Below are positions 1 through 5,670 of a stretch of DNA of 5,670 nucleotides, piece by piece. Position 1 is the first letter of the stretch. Each line of letters opens with the position of its first letter. Location of the stretch: the NCBI GenBank assembly GCA_013329455.1, contig DUKF01000010.1:1-5670 (forward strand), in the 5' to 3' direction. The position numbers and the translations under genes were made by a program. The DNA comes from Methanotrichaceae archaeon. GTDB lineage: Archaea; Halobacteriota; Methanosarcinia; Methanotrichales; Methanotrichaceae. The notes under the pieces were generated by a model. That model made no database searches, was not told where the DNA came from, and saw nothing but the letters and a program-made list of their open reading frames with translations.

Positions 1-1371
<1,371 letters not shown>

Positions 1372-1387
1372 CGATTGAAAGCTTGCC

Positions 1388-1510
1388 TTACCAGGACATG
1401 GCACGGTAGAACCAGTTGCAGATCATGGTGATGAGCTTTTCAGACCCGCTCCCTTTCTCCAGCTTCTCCCGATCCTTATCGCAGAATTTTCTATCCTTCA
1501 TCCAAGACAT
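1388..1510 (-). CDS. Small ORF, 40 residues, unknown function, own leaderless-type promoter
   Basis: ATG at 1510-1508 runs to TAA at 1390-1388. The product is unrecognised. It begins MSWMKDRKF, has a charged middle (DKDREKLEKG) and ends in the aromatic stretch EKLITMICNWFYRAMSW, with two cysteines (residues 10 and 31) and three tryptophans (3, 33, 40). Support for coding: third positions favour G/C in the Lys, Glu, Leu and Ile codons (AAG, GAG, CTG, ATC), as in the neighbours. A TATA-like TTATATCT lies 23 bases before the ATG, the same arrangement as at tes. It sits exactly between the tes terminator and the convergent ATP-grasp stop, a slot of the right size for a separate gene. No Shine-Dalgarno is visible, consistent with a leaderless mRNA. 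A second in-frame ATG at 1501 is possible. It could be a chance ORF: 41 codons is short, and I know no homologue. Confidence 0.42.
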   Translation of the reverse strand: MSWMKDRKFCDKDREKLEKGSGSEKLITMICNWFYRAMSW

Positions 1511-1532
1511 GGTTTTTGAGTTGTCGATCTGG

Positions 1533-1540
1533 AGATATAA
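1533..1540 (-). promoter_or_regulatory. TATA box for the 40-residue small ORF
   Basis: On the minus strand this reads TTATATCT, matching the archaeal box A. Its centre is about 26 bases before the ATG at 1510, which places the expected transcription start at or next to the start codon. The first eight bases match the core of the tes promoter (3271-3280) exactly, with spacing differing by one base. The upstream BRE is not clear. Confidence 0.45.
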
Positions 1541-1567
1541 TGATATCGGTCTCATCCCTGTTCCAGG

Positions 1568-1606
1568 AAAAAAAACCGTCTGGTATCACCTTCGTCCCAG
1601 AAAAAA
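1568..1606 (-). terminator. Double U-tract terminator downstream of tes
   Basis: On the minus strand there is a T6 run (1606-1601) and then a T8 run (1575-1568). Between them TCTGG (1601-1597) can pair with CCAGA (1583-1579) across a 13-base loop, so the T8 run follows a small stem. Archaeal RNA polymerase terminates at U-rich tracts, often in tandem. The site lies about 160 bases after the tes stop and immediately upstream of the next minus-strand promoter, exactly where a terminator is needed. Confidence 0.6.
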
Positions 1607-1627
1607 CCAATAATTTGACGCCCTCGG

Positions 1628-1771
1628 TTAGACCGGAGCCGTGTAGGTCATCATTCCATCAAGGGTGGTTCCCCTGGGGTGGGAAATGGTACAGTTCCGA
1701 TTGTCCACAGGTTTGACCAGCTCAGGTCCAGAAAAGTGGTGAAGGGTAGCGTATATCAGATCCCGGATCAC
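1628..1771 (-). CDS. Possible 47-residue ORF overlapping the tes stop codon
   Basis: GTG at 1771-1769 overlaps the tes TGA in a GTGA arrangement and runs to TAA at 1630-1628, 22 bases before the T6 terminator. The product starts IRDLIYATLHHFSGPELVKP after the initiator and ends TTLDGMMTYTAPV; there is one cysteine and no membrane segment. I do not recognise it. In its favour are the coupling-type overlap and its position inside the tes transcript, before the terminator. Against it, no well-spaced Shine-Dalgarno is present (a GGAGGAG lies about 20 bases upstream, inside tes), third-position bias is weak, and tes homologues normally end near the same place without this tail. It may equally be untranslated 3' region. 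Confidence 0.22.
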   Translation of the reverse strand: MIRDLIYATLHHFSGPELVKPVDNRNCTISHPRGTTLDGMMTYTAPV

Positions 1772-3249
1772 CTCACAGGGACCGAGAACTTCTCCTCCAC
1801 CTCTTCCCGGTGGATCATGTTGTAGGCGCAGAAGGGGATTATCCTGCCATCGGGAGTGGCATAATGCACCCCACACCTCTGCACCCTCTCCAAGTCGACG
1901 TTGTAGAGATCCTGAAAGTGCATCGTCCCAAGGAAAAGAGCATTTTTGTGAATCACTCTCAGGGAGTCTCGGGTCCCGTTCTTCAGCATTCCCAAAAACA
2001 TCCTCAAAAAGTTCAGGCCTTCGGGAGCGCCCGACTCGTCGATCAGCTTTGGCAGCTCACTTACGATTCTGCTGTGCATTTTCAGCCTGGAAATTAAAGT
2101 GCCATCGAAGTGCTCCACCTCTTCGTTGAGAAGTTCATAGAGGCCTTCAAGGTCGACGAATCTGCTAATGGGGATCAGATGACCATTGTGATGGAAGACG
2201 TACGTGGCGGCCCCACAGTGAGGGTGGACGGAGAAGACCGGCCTCGATATGCCAGTTTCCGCACTGACCAGCCTGGATATCGGCGCAACGAAGGAGACTG
2301 GATAGAAGTCATCCTTGGTTATTTCTCCACCCGTCTGCTCCTCTACCAAGTGGAAGAAGTCAGGGATGGTGATCCGTCTTGAGAGACGCTCCGCCTGATT
2401 CGCCCTTCCAGTGAAGGAGATCGGCTGGAAGTTGAGGCCCCTGACCACGTCCAAGTTTCCGGCGGCGAACCTGATGATATCACCGATCTCCCCATCGTTG
2501 ACCCCTTTCTCCAGGACTGGGACAAGGACGACGCTTTCAATCCCAGATCTCCTGAAGTTCTCGATCGCCTTGAGCTTCAAGGGCAGAACGTCTCTTCCCC
2601 TGAAGGCGATGTTGGCTTTTGGGGTGAAGCCATCGAACTGCAGGTACACGGTGTTTAGGCCGCTCTTCTCAAGAGCCCGGCATAGATTGAAGCTCTTGGC
2701 CAGCCTTATGCCGTTGGTGGCGATCTGGATCTGATCAAAGCCCATATCTCTGGCCATGGCCAATATGCTGGGAAGGTCCTCGCGCATGGTGGGCTCCCCT
2801 CCAGAGAACTGGACGGCAGGACAGGGAACTGGTCGCAACTCCCTCAGTCTGATCATCATCTCCCTGATCTGAACAAGAGTGGGCTCGTAGACCCTTCCCG
2901 AGGCCTCGGCATTGGCGAAGCATACCGGACAGGAGAGGTTGCATCTGTTGGTCAGATCGATGTTGGCAAGGAGGGTTCCAGTTTTGTGATTGTCGCAGAT
3001 GCCGCAGTCAAAGGGGCAGTTGTCACCCCTGGTGTGAGGGTTCTCCACGCCTTCGCCATCGTCCCAGTAGCGATCGAACTTCTTGTAGAGATCGGCGTCG
3101 GACCAGTAGATGTCTTCGAATTTGCCATGATCTGGGCATATCTTCGTAATCCTGACTGTCTTCCCGTCTTGGAAGATGCGAGCTTCGACAAGCTGGAGAC
3201 ATATCGGACAGAGGGAGGGCACGACTTTATCAATTGCTGCAAATTGCAT
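1768..3249 (-). CDS. tes: Tetraether lipid synthase Tes (radical SAM, MJ0619 family)
   Basis: This gene encodes 493 residues. An N-terminal metal-binding part carries CPIC (C14, C17), KICPDHG (C38) and DNCPFDCGIC (C78, C82, C85). The radical SAM core has the cluster motif CNLSCPVC (C103, C107, C110), the SAM-binding FSGGEPT at 148-154 and YLQFDG around 202-207. Late cysteines in HPHCGAATYVF (C345), QRCGVHY (C459) and PFCAYN (C474) fit extra cluster ligands. This multi-cluster layout and length match the family whose Methanococcus aeolicus member makes tetraethers by coupling the terminal carbons of archaeol phytanyl chains at the membrane; the MJ0619 homologue was earlier proposed to methylate the methanopterin precursor. 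Tes is the preferred call. The ATG at 3249 is chosen because the TATA box sits 22 bases upstream; no Shine-Dalgarno precedes it. The gene is transcribed alone from its own promoter, apart from the possible 47-residue tail ORF. Confidence 0.85.
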   Translation of the reverse strand: MQFAAIDKVVPSLCPICLQLVEARIFQDGKTVRITKICPDHGKFEDIYWSDADLYKKFDRYWDDGEGVENPHTRGDNCPFDCGICDNHKTGTLLANIDLTNRCNLSCPVCFANAEASGRVYEPTLVQIREMMIRLRELRPVPCPAVQFSGGEPTMREDLPSILAMARDMGFDQIQIATNGIRLAKSFNLCRALEKSGLNTVYLQFDGFTPKANIAFRGRDVLPLKLKAIENFRRSGIESVVLVPVLEKGVNDGEIGDIIRFAAGNLDVVRGLNFQPISFTGRANQAERLSRRITIPDFFHLVEEQTGGEITKDDFYPVSFVAPISRLVSAETGISRPVFSVHPHCGAATYVFHHNGHLIPISRFVDLEGLYELLNEEVEHFDGTLISRLKMHSRIVSELPKLIDESGAPEGLNFLRMFLGMLKNGTRDSLRVIHKNALFLGTMHFQDLYNVDLERVQRCGVHYATPDGRIIPFCAYNMIHREEVEEKFSVPVR

Positions 3250-3270
3250 TGAAACTTAGTTTAGCGTAAG

Positions 3271-3280
3271 AGATATAAAT
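3271..3280 (-). promoter_or_regulatory. TATA box of tes, near-leaderless transcript
   Basis: The minus strand reads ATTTATATCT, a good archaeal box A. Its centre is about 26 bases before the ATG at 3249, so transcription should begin within a few bases of the start codon. The gap (3250-3270) has no GGAGG-like site, which supports leaderless translation. Confidence 0.6.
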
Positions 3281-3292
3281 ATTAGGGCATCA

Positions 3293-3538
3293 TCAGGCCA
3301 CGATATAGAACAGTACCGTCAAAGCAATCAGAGACTTGGTACCGACATCCAACGGGGTAAAAACTCGATCACCAACCCAGAATTCTGCAAGACTTGATCG
3401 CAGAGGCGCGCCCAACAGGTGCTTTGAATTTCGACGATCCTGGATTATGAATAAATCTAGCCGAAATGAAACTGAGAGGGACGCGAGAATTTTCAGGATC
3501 ATGTATCCGAGAGAAAAACCAAAATCTTTATGAGACAT
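3293..3538 (-). other. AT-richer spacer with a doubtful 81-residue hydrophobic ORF
   Basis: On the minus strand an ORF runs from ATG at 3538 to TGA at 3293, just upstream of the tes promoter. It starts MSHKDFGFSLGYMILKILAS and ends in a hydrophobic tail (SLIALTVLFYIVA) that could be a membrane segment. I recognise nothing in it. Codon choice is mixed and unlike the neighbouring genes, no Shine-Dalgarno or clear TATA box precedes it, and the plus strand is open for a similar length. It is most likely non-coding spacer or a decayed gene; I keep it as a weak candidate only. Confidence 0.15.
3524..3533 (+). promoter_or_regulatory. Probable TATA box of the 37-residue membrane micro-protein
   Basis: The sequence ATCTTTATGA is preceded by an A-rich BRE-like ACCAAA. 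Its centre is about 32 bases before the ATG at 3561, so the predicted start of transcription falls around 3553-3557 and the leader would be only a few bases. This fits the lack of a properly spaced Shine-Dalgarno (GAGAGG at 3541-3546 is too far). Confidence 0.4.
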
Positions 3539-3560
3539 AAGAGAGGCTTTCATCCAAGTG

Positions 3561-3674
3561 ATGAATATGGACATCGTAACCACTATCGAATACCTTCAGT
3601 CGTTGGTTGTGTTGGCGCTCTTCTTTGGAATTCTGGCCGTCGGGTTCAAGGTCTGGCGCTGGAATTACACCTGA
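3561..3674 (+). CDS. Single-pass membrane micro-protein, 37 residues, unknown
   Basis: ATG at 3561 runs to TGA at 3672-3674. The product has a short polar start (MNMDIVTTIEY), one hydrophobic helix at about residues 12-31 containing LVVLALFFGILAVG, and an aromatic, basic end (KVWRWNYT). This is the classic plan of a tiny bitopic membrane protein, with the positive charges predicting a cytoplasmic C-terminus. Coding support: the GC content rises sharply compared with the spacer on its left, third positions are mostly G/C (GTG, CTC, TTC, CTG, GCC, GTC), and a TATA box and downstream T-tracts flank it. Other possible starts are GTG 3558 and ATG 3567. It lies alone on the plus strand, convergent with the secreted-protein gene ending at 3746. 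I know no named family. It may be a subunit or regulator of a membrane complex, but that is a guess. Confidence 0.5.
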   Translation: MNMDIVTTIEYLQSLVVLALFFGILAVGFKVWRWNYT

Positions 3675-3702
3675 CCCACCCGAAAGAATCGCCCGTTAAC
3701 TC

Positions 3703-3730
3703 TTTTTGGCCTTGCAAGAGGCGGCTTTTT
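3703..3730 (+). terminator. Tandem T5 tracts after the micro-protein gene
   Basis: Two TTTTT runs (3703-3707 and 3726-3730) lie 28 and 51 bases after the TGA at 3672-3674. Between them GCC and GGC can form a weak hairpin around TTGCAAGA. U-tracts of this type terminate archaeal transcription. The tracts are on the plus strand only, so they do not serve the convergent minus gene. Confidence 0.4.
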
Positions 3731-3745
3731 CACCGTGATCAGCGG

Positions 3746-4876
3746 TTAGCTGTATTTTCCCGACCCGAGAACGATCACCTTGGTTCCTTTGAAATCGAGC
3801 TTAGAGCCCTGACTTGGAAGTATCTGGGCCGTGGCGGAACTGAACTTGTAGCCGCTGGCATCCACCGTTATCGAGTGCCATCCGGGGCTTAAGGAGACCC
3901 AGTAGCCGCCATCCACTCCCGTTGTGACGGAGAAGAGGCCGTCGATTATGACTTTCGCCCCAGGTATGCCCTCGCCGATTTTGTCGGTGACTTTTCCCTC
4001 CAGCCACCCGGACTCGTCCTGATAAGGGCCAGTGGGATAAAACGCTCCTCCGACTGGGTACCCCACCACCGTTCCCGCCGCCGAGACGGTCCCGGTCCAG
4101 ACCCTGGCCGTAGACTGGCTGAAGCTGAACCCTTCAAGCTCCGCGGTCACGGTGTAGGTCCCCGAGGGCAGATCCATCCCGTAGTAGCCAAGGGCGCTAG
4201 TGGCGGTGCTGAAGATGCCGCCACCCGCCCCAGAGATCCTGGCCCTGGCTCCGGGAACGCCGTTCCCATAAGAATCGATCACTCTCCCCACCAGACCGTA
4301 AGTGGTCGGATACCCGGCGGAGCTGACGGAGAGAGTGACGTTATTGCTTCGAGTACTTGTGTTGAACTGATAATAGTGGGACTCCAAAGTCTCTGCGTAT
4401 CGATCCAACCTGTACCAACCGGGGCTCATAAAGCCCTGGGATATGATCCTCCTCCCCCTGTCGTAAAAGGTGAAGGGGCCCCAGTCGGCGACGTAGAGCC
4501 AGAGGGAGTAGGGTGTGCCCAGGTTGACCTGCCCTCTGGTGACCAAGAGGCCATCCGACTGCAGGTAGAGCTGGTTGGAGCTCAGCACCTCGTCCCCGAT
4601 CAACAGGTCCTGATCCGGGGCGAAGGGATTGGCAGAGATCAGCTGAGGCAAGTCGTAGCTGCCCGGAGAGTAAGGGTCCCAGTCAGGCCTTCCGGGAGTG
4701 TAATCCGACTCCTGGCCGGGGCCGAAGGGGTCCCATTCGGGTCTATCTGCGGCGAAGGGGTTTGGCAGGTATTCCGCCGCGGGCGCATCGTTCGCCTCGA
4801 GACCGGTCGCGCAGAAGGCAGCCACGAAGACCAATCCTAATAACACGCAAAGTGTGAATCGGCTTATCAATTTCAA
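3746..4876 (-). CDS. Secreted protein with two carboxypeptidase-regulatory-like domains
   Basis: This gene encodes 376 residues. A signal peptide (1-28, hydrophobic core LCVLLGLVFVAAF) probably ends at LEA before N29; C22 does not sit in a good lipobox. A low-complexity region follows (39-90), in which RPEWDPFGPG (45-54) recurs as RPDWDPYSPG (63-72), flanked by PNPFA and ANPFA. Residues 95-190 look like a beta-rich domain (SLWLYVADWGPFTFYDRG) of no family I can name. Two tandem carboxypeptidase-regulatory-like beta-sandwich domains follow at about 194-270 (GRVIDSYGNGVPGARARI) and 290-368 (GKVTDKIGEGIPGAKVII). Such domains serve as structural or adhesion modules in surface proteins. Two N-glycosylation sequons (N172, N179) are present. 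There is no C-terminal anchor. The start is TTG at 4876, chosen because GGAGG (plus 4884-4888) lies seven bases before it and a stop lies just upstream; TTG at 4870 is less likely. Confidence 0.85.
   Translation of the reverse strand: MKLISRFTLCVLLGLVFVAAFCATGLEANDAPAAEYLPNPFAADRPEWDPFGPGQESDYTPGRPDWDPYSPGSYDLPQLISANPFAPDQDLLIGDEVLSSNQLYLQSDGLLVTRGQVNLGTPYSLWLYVADWGPFTFYDRGRRIISQGFMSPGWYRLDRYAETLESHYYQFNTSTRSNNVTLSVSSAGYPTTYGLVGRVIDSYGNGVPGARARISGAGGGIFSTATSALGYYGMDLPSGTYTVTAELEGFSFSQSTARVWTGTVSAAGTVVGYPVGGAFYPTGPYQDESGWLEGKVTDKIGEGIPGAKVIIDGLFSVTTGVDGGYWVSLSPGWHSITVDASGYKFSSATAQILPSQGSKLDFKGTKVIVLGSGKYS
4640..4747 (-). repeat. Two-copy 18-residue WDP repeat in the secreted protein
   Basis: Residues 44-61 and 62-79 align as an imperfect duplication of 54 bases: R-P-[ED]-W-D-P-[FY]-[GS]-P-G followed by a Tyr/Asp-containing linker. 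The DNA has diverged while the residues are conserved, suggesting an older duplication under selection. The function is unknown. Confidence 0.6.
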
Positions 4877-4881
4877 AACTT

Positions 4882-4920
4882 AACCTCCCCATAGTGAAAA
4901 GCGCTCGCCAGCGACTTAAA
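4882..4920 (-). promoter_or_regulatory. Promoter and ribosome binding site of the secreted-protein gene
   Basis: On the minus strand a TATA-like TTTAAG (plus 4915-4920) is followed by a strong Shine-Dalgarno GGGGAGGTT (plus 4882-4890) seven bases before the TTG start. The predicted transcription start is near 4893. Between them lies the short inverted repeat CGCT-N4-AGCG (about 4902-4913), which could be an operator or chance. Confidence 0.5.
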
Positions 4921-4940
4921 GATTGCGGGAGGTGGAGACG

Positions 4941-5132
4941 GTGCATTGGATTTCGAACGGTTGGTTTTTTCATATCTCGATCTGGTGTGAGGGGTTATCG
5001 CTGCTACAGGTTTTTATCAATCCGGGAATTCGAGTTTTTTATGAGCGTATCGAGAGATGGTACCCCATAACGTTTAAGTACATTCAATTCCATCTGAAAA
5101 AACCGAAGTTTCAGAATAATCCGAAAGATTGA
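4941..5132 (+). CDS. Weak candidate ORF, 63 residues, well-placed Shine-Dalgarno
   Basis: GTG at 4941 is preceded by GGGAGGTGG (4927-4935), with six bases between GGAGGTG and the start, and runs to TGA at 5130-5132. The product is aromatic-rich (HWISNGWFFHISIW near the start, YERIERWYPITFKYI later) with a basic tail (LKKPKFQNNPKD). I recognise no family. Against it: codon use is AT-rich and unlike the neighbours, and no TATA box is visible at the right distance upstream. It could be a horizontally acquired or decaying gene, or chance. Confidence 0.2.
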   Translation: MHWISNGWFFHISIWCEGLSLLQVFINPGIRVFYERIERWYPITFKYIQFHLKKPKFQNNPKD

Positions 5133-5262
5133 AACGGATATTGAAAGGTGAAGATCAAGAGATGGGAGATGAGGTGGGCACCTGGTTCGAGGCAAATTCA
5201 ATTGTCATTCAAAAAATCAACTATCCATGAAAACGCTTAACTCAGAGCAGGTTTATCAAACA

Positions 5263-5298
5263 ATACCGCAGAAAATGCCACAGATATTACCGCAGATC
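5263..5298 (+). repeat. Three tandem 12-bp imperfect repeats
   Basis: ATACCGCAGAAA, ATGCCACAGATA and TTACCGCAGATC follow each other without gaps; the common core is [AT]T[AG]CC[GA]CAGA or close to it. They lie about 70-105 bases before the TATA box of the 5431 gene. They could be iteron-like protein-binding sites. Read in frame from ATG 5227 the same bases encode a Pro-Gln repeat in a 27-codon ORF, which I consider less likely. Confidence 0.45.
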
Positions 5299-5321
5299 GA
5301 AACTCCGTAGAAAAGGGGTGC

Positions 5322-5337
5322 CGGTTTTGCAAGACCG
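5322..5337. promoter_or_regulatory. 16-bp near-perfect palindrome, candidate operator
   Basis: CGGTTTTGCAAGACCG is a dyad around TTGCAA with a single mismatched pair (positions 5 and 12). It ends 30 bases before the TATA box of the 5431 gene, a place typical of archaeal activator sites. The adjacent CCGAC-N6-GTCGG (5335-5350) forms a second, overlapping inverted repeat. Confidence 0.4.
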
Positions 5338-5367
5338 ACCGCTGAGTCGGCTGTGGATGCTGTACAT

Positions 5368-5427
5368 AAATTATATATAGAGCTGACAAACGGCCAATAT
5401 ATTAAAGTCAATATAGGTTGGAGGAGA
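5368..5427 (+). promoter_or_regulatory. TATA box and Shine-Dalgarno of the Pro/Glu-rich secreted protein gene
   Basis: AAATTATATATAG (5368-5380) is a strong archaeal box A, predicting transcription from about 5400. The leader of roughly 30 bases includes GGAGGAGA (5420-5427), with GGAGG ending six bases before the ATG at 5431. Promoter and start codon are therefore well supported. Confidence 0.7.
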
Positions 5428-5430
5428 GTC

Positions 5431-5670
5431 ATGAACTACCTTAGGGCTGGAGAACTGCTTTGCCTGCTCCTGGTCGCTATGGCGGCAGTTCTGCCAATGG
5501 GGGCGTTGGCACAAGATGATGCTCCAGATGAGCCGGTCCCACCGGGGGCCGAATCCGTGGACGGTAACGGCGCTGAAAAAACGACTGCTGGGGAGACACC
5601 CACAGAAGAGGTGACACCACCGGAGGAATCTGAGGAGGCACCCACAGAAGAGGTGACACCACCGGAGGAA
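5431..5670 (+). CDS. Secreted Pro/Glu/Thr-rich repeat protein, N-terminal part (3' end outside window)
   Basis: ATG at 5431 opens a frame that stays open to the window edge (80 codons). Residues 1-27 form a signal peptide (hydrophobic ELLCLLLVAMAAVLPMG, cleavage expected after ALA at A27, before QDD). The mature part is acidic and disordered in appearance (DDAPDEPVPPGAES), then enters a 14-residue repeat: PTEEVTPPEESEEA once and the start of a second copy to the edge. Such Pro/Glu/Thr stretches act as extended linkers or stalks on surface proteins, with threonines available for O-glycosylation; a folded domain probably follows beyond the window. The start is fixed by GGAGG six bases upstream and a strong TATA box. 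The product's function cannot be told from this part. It shares an intergenic region with the divergent secreted-protein gene at 3746-4876. Confidence 0.8.
   Translation, partial: MNYLRAGELLCLLLVAMAAVLPMGALAQDDAPDEPVPPGAESVDGNGAEKTTAGETPTEEVTPPEESEEAPTEEVTPPEE
5597..5670 (+). repeat. 42-bp period direct repeat within the Pro/Glu/Thr-rich gene
   Basis: A 32-base segment at 5597-5628 recurs without mismatch at 5639-5670, offset by 42 bases (14 codons). The second copy runs into the window edge, so more copies may follow. Perfect DNA identity suggests recent duplication or ongoing repeat-number change. Confidence 0.85.

Larger units (their letters stand above)
4877..5430. other. 554-base divergent intergenic region
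   Basis: This AT-rich spacer separates the two secreted-protein genes. It contains the promoters at both ends, several T-runs on the plus strand (for example 4965-4970 and in GAGTTTTTTATGAG near 5035), a weak candidate ORF at 4941-5132, three 12-bp repeats at 5263-5298 and a 16-bp palindrome at 5322-5337. I see no tRNA, box C/D pair or transposase remnant. Its length is unusual for this gene-dense window. Confidence 0.6.

Noticed and set aside
1428..1434. GTGATGA, a possible box C of a C/D guide RNA
   Set aside because: No CTGA box D lies at a usable distance downstream. The same holds for GTGATGA at 3558-3564, where the nearest CTGA is over 100 bases away.
1416..1613. 65-codon plus-strand ORF in the spacer after the ATP-grasp gene
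   Set aside because: It crosses the minus-strand terminator A/T tracts and the minus-strand TATA box, has no Shine-Dalgarno, and is antisense to the better-supported 40-residue ORF.
3530..3892. 120-codon plus-strand ORF
   Set aside because: It is out of frame with the better-supported membrane micro-protein, and its second half is antisense to the secreted-protein gene. The product has no recognisable features.
4376..4840. 154-codon plus-strand ORF
   Set aside because: It lies entirely antisense to the secreted-protein gene, whose signal peptide and domains are clear. The Val/Gly/Arg-rich product is typical of a shadow frame.
5160..5200. GGTTCGAGGC resembling a tRNA T-arm
   Set aside because: No acceptor, D-arm or anticodon stem can be formed around it.
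5436..5645. 69-codon minus-strand ORF at the right edge
   Set aside because: It is antisense to the Pro/Glu-rich gene, which has a promoter, Shine-Dalgarno and signal peptide; the Ser/Ala/Gly-rich product is the mirror of the repeat.
5597..5670. Repeat as a CRISPR array
   Set aside because: The repeats are in frame with a secreted protein, the interval between copies is only ten bases, and there is no unique spacer of CRISPR length.

Overview
The window reads as archaeal chromosome, most likely from a methanogenic euryarchaeon. Three things point this way. The first gene is the archaea-specific tRNA methyltransferase aTrm56. The minus-strand radical SAM gene belongs to the tetraether lipid synthase / MJ0619 family. 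Genes are preceded by archaeal TATA boxes, with either GGAGG-type Shine-Dalgarno sites or almost no leader. The secreted proteins with carboxypeptidase-regulatory-like repeats and the moderately GC-rich codon use would fit a Methanothrix/Methanotrichaceae-type genome. That lineage is inference, not something the sequence proves.

Layout. Positions 1-242 hold the 3' end of aTrm56 on the plus strand. It overlaps by 11 bases a 379-residue ATP-grasp ligase gene (232-1371), so the two are probably co-transcribed and translationally coupled. Convergent to them is a previously easy-to-miss 40-codon ORF (1388-1510, minus) with its own TATA box at leaderless spacing. Upstream of it is a T-rich terminator zone (1568-1606, minus) that closes the transcript of the large radical SAM gene tes (1768-3249, minus). 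A 47-codon ORF may sit between tes and that terminator. tes itself appears to be transcribed from a near-leaderless promoter at about 3271-3280.

Positions 3250-3745 are mostly AT-richer spacer. They contain a convincing 37-residue single-pass membrane micro-protein (3561-3674, plus). Next comes a secreted 376-residue protein (3746-4876, minus) with a signal peptide, a WDP-type N-terminal repeat and two tandem carboxypeptidase-regulatory-like beta domains. A 554-base divergent spacer (4877-5430) follows, holding promoters, a 16-bp imperfect palindrome and three 12-bp tandem repeats. The window ends inside a second secreted protein (5431 to edge, plus) with a signal peptide and a Pro/Glu/Thr-rich 14-residue repeat.

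Functionally, the best-defined piece is Tes, which joins archaeol lipid tails to make membrane-spanning tetraethers. The two secreted proteins and the micro-membrane protein give the right half of the window a cell-surface character. I see no CRISPR array, transposase, rRNA, tRNA, or recognisable defence or toxin system. The least described elements are the three small ORFs around tes and the regulatory architecture before the 5431 gene.
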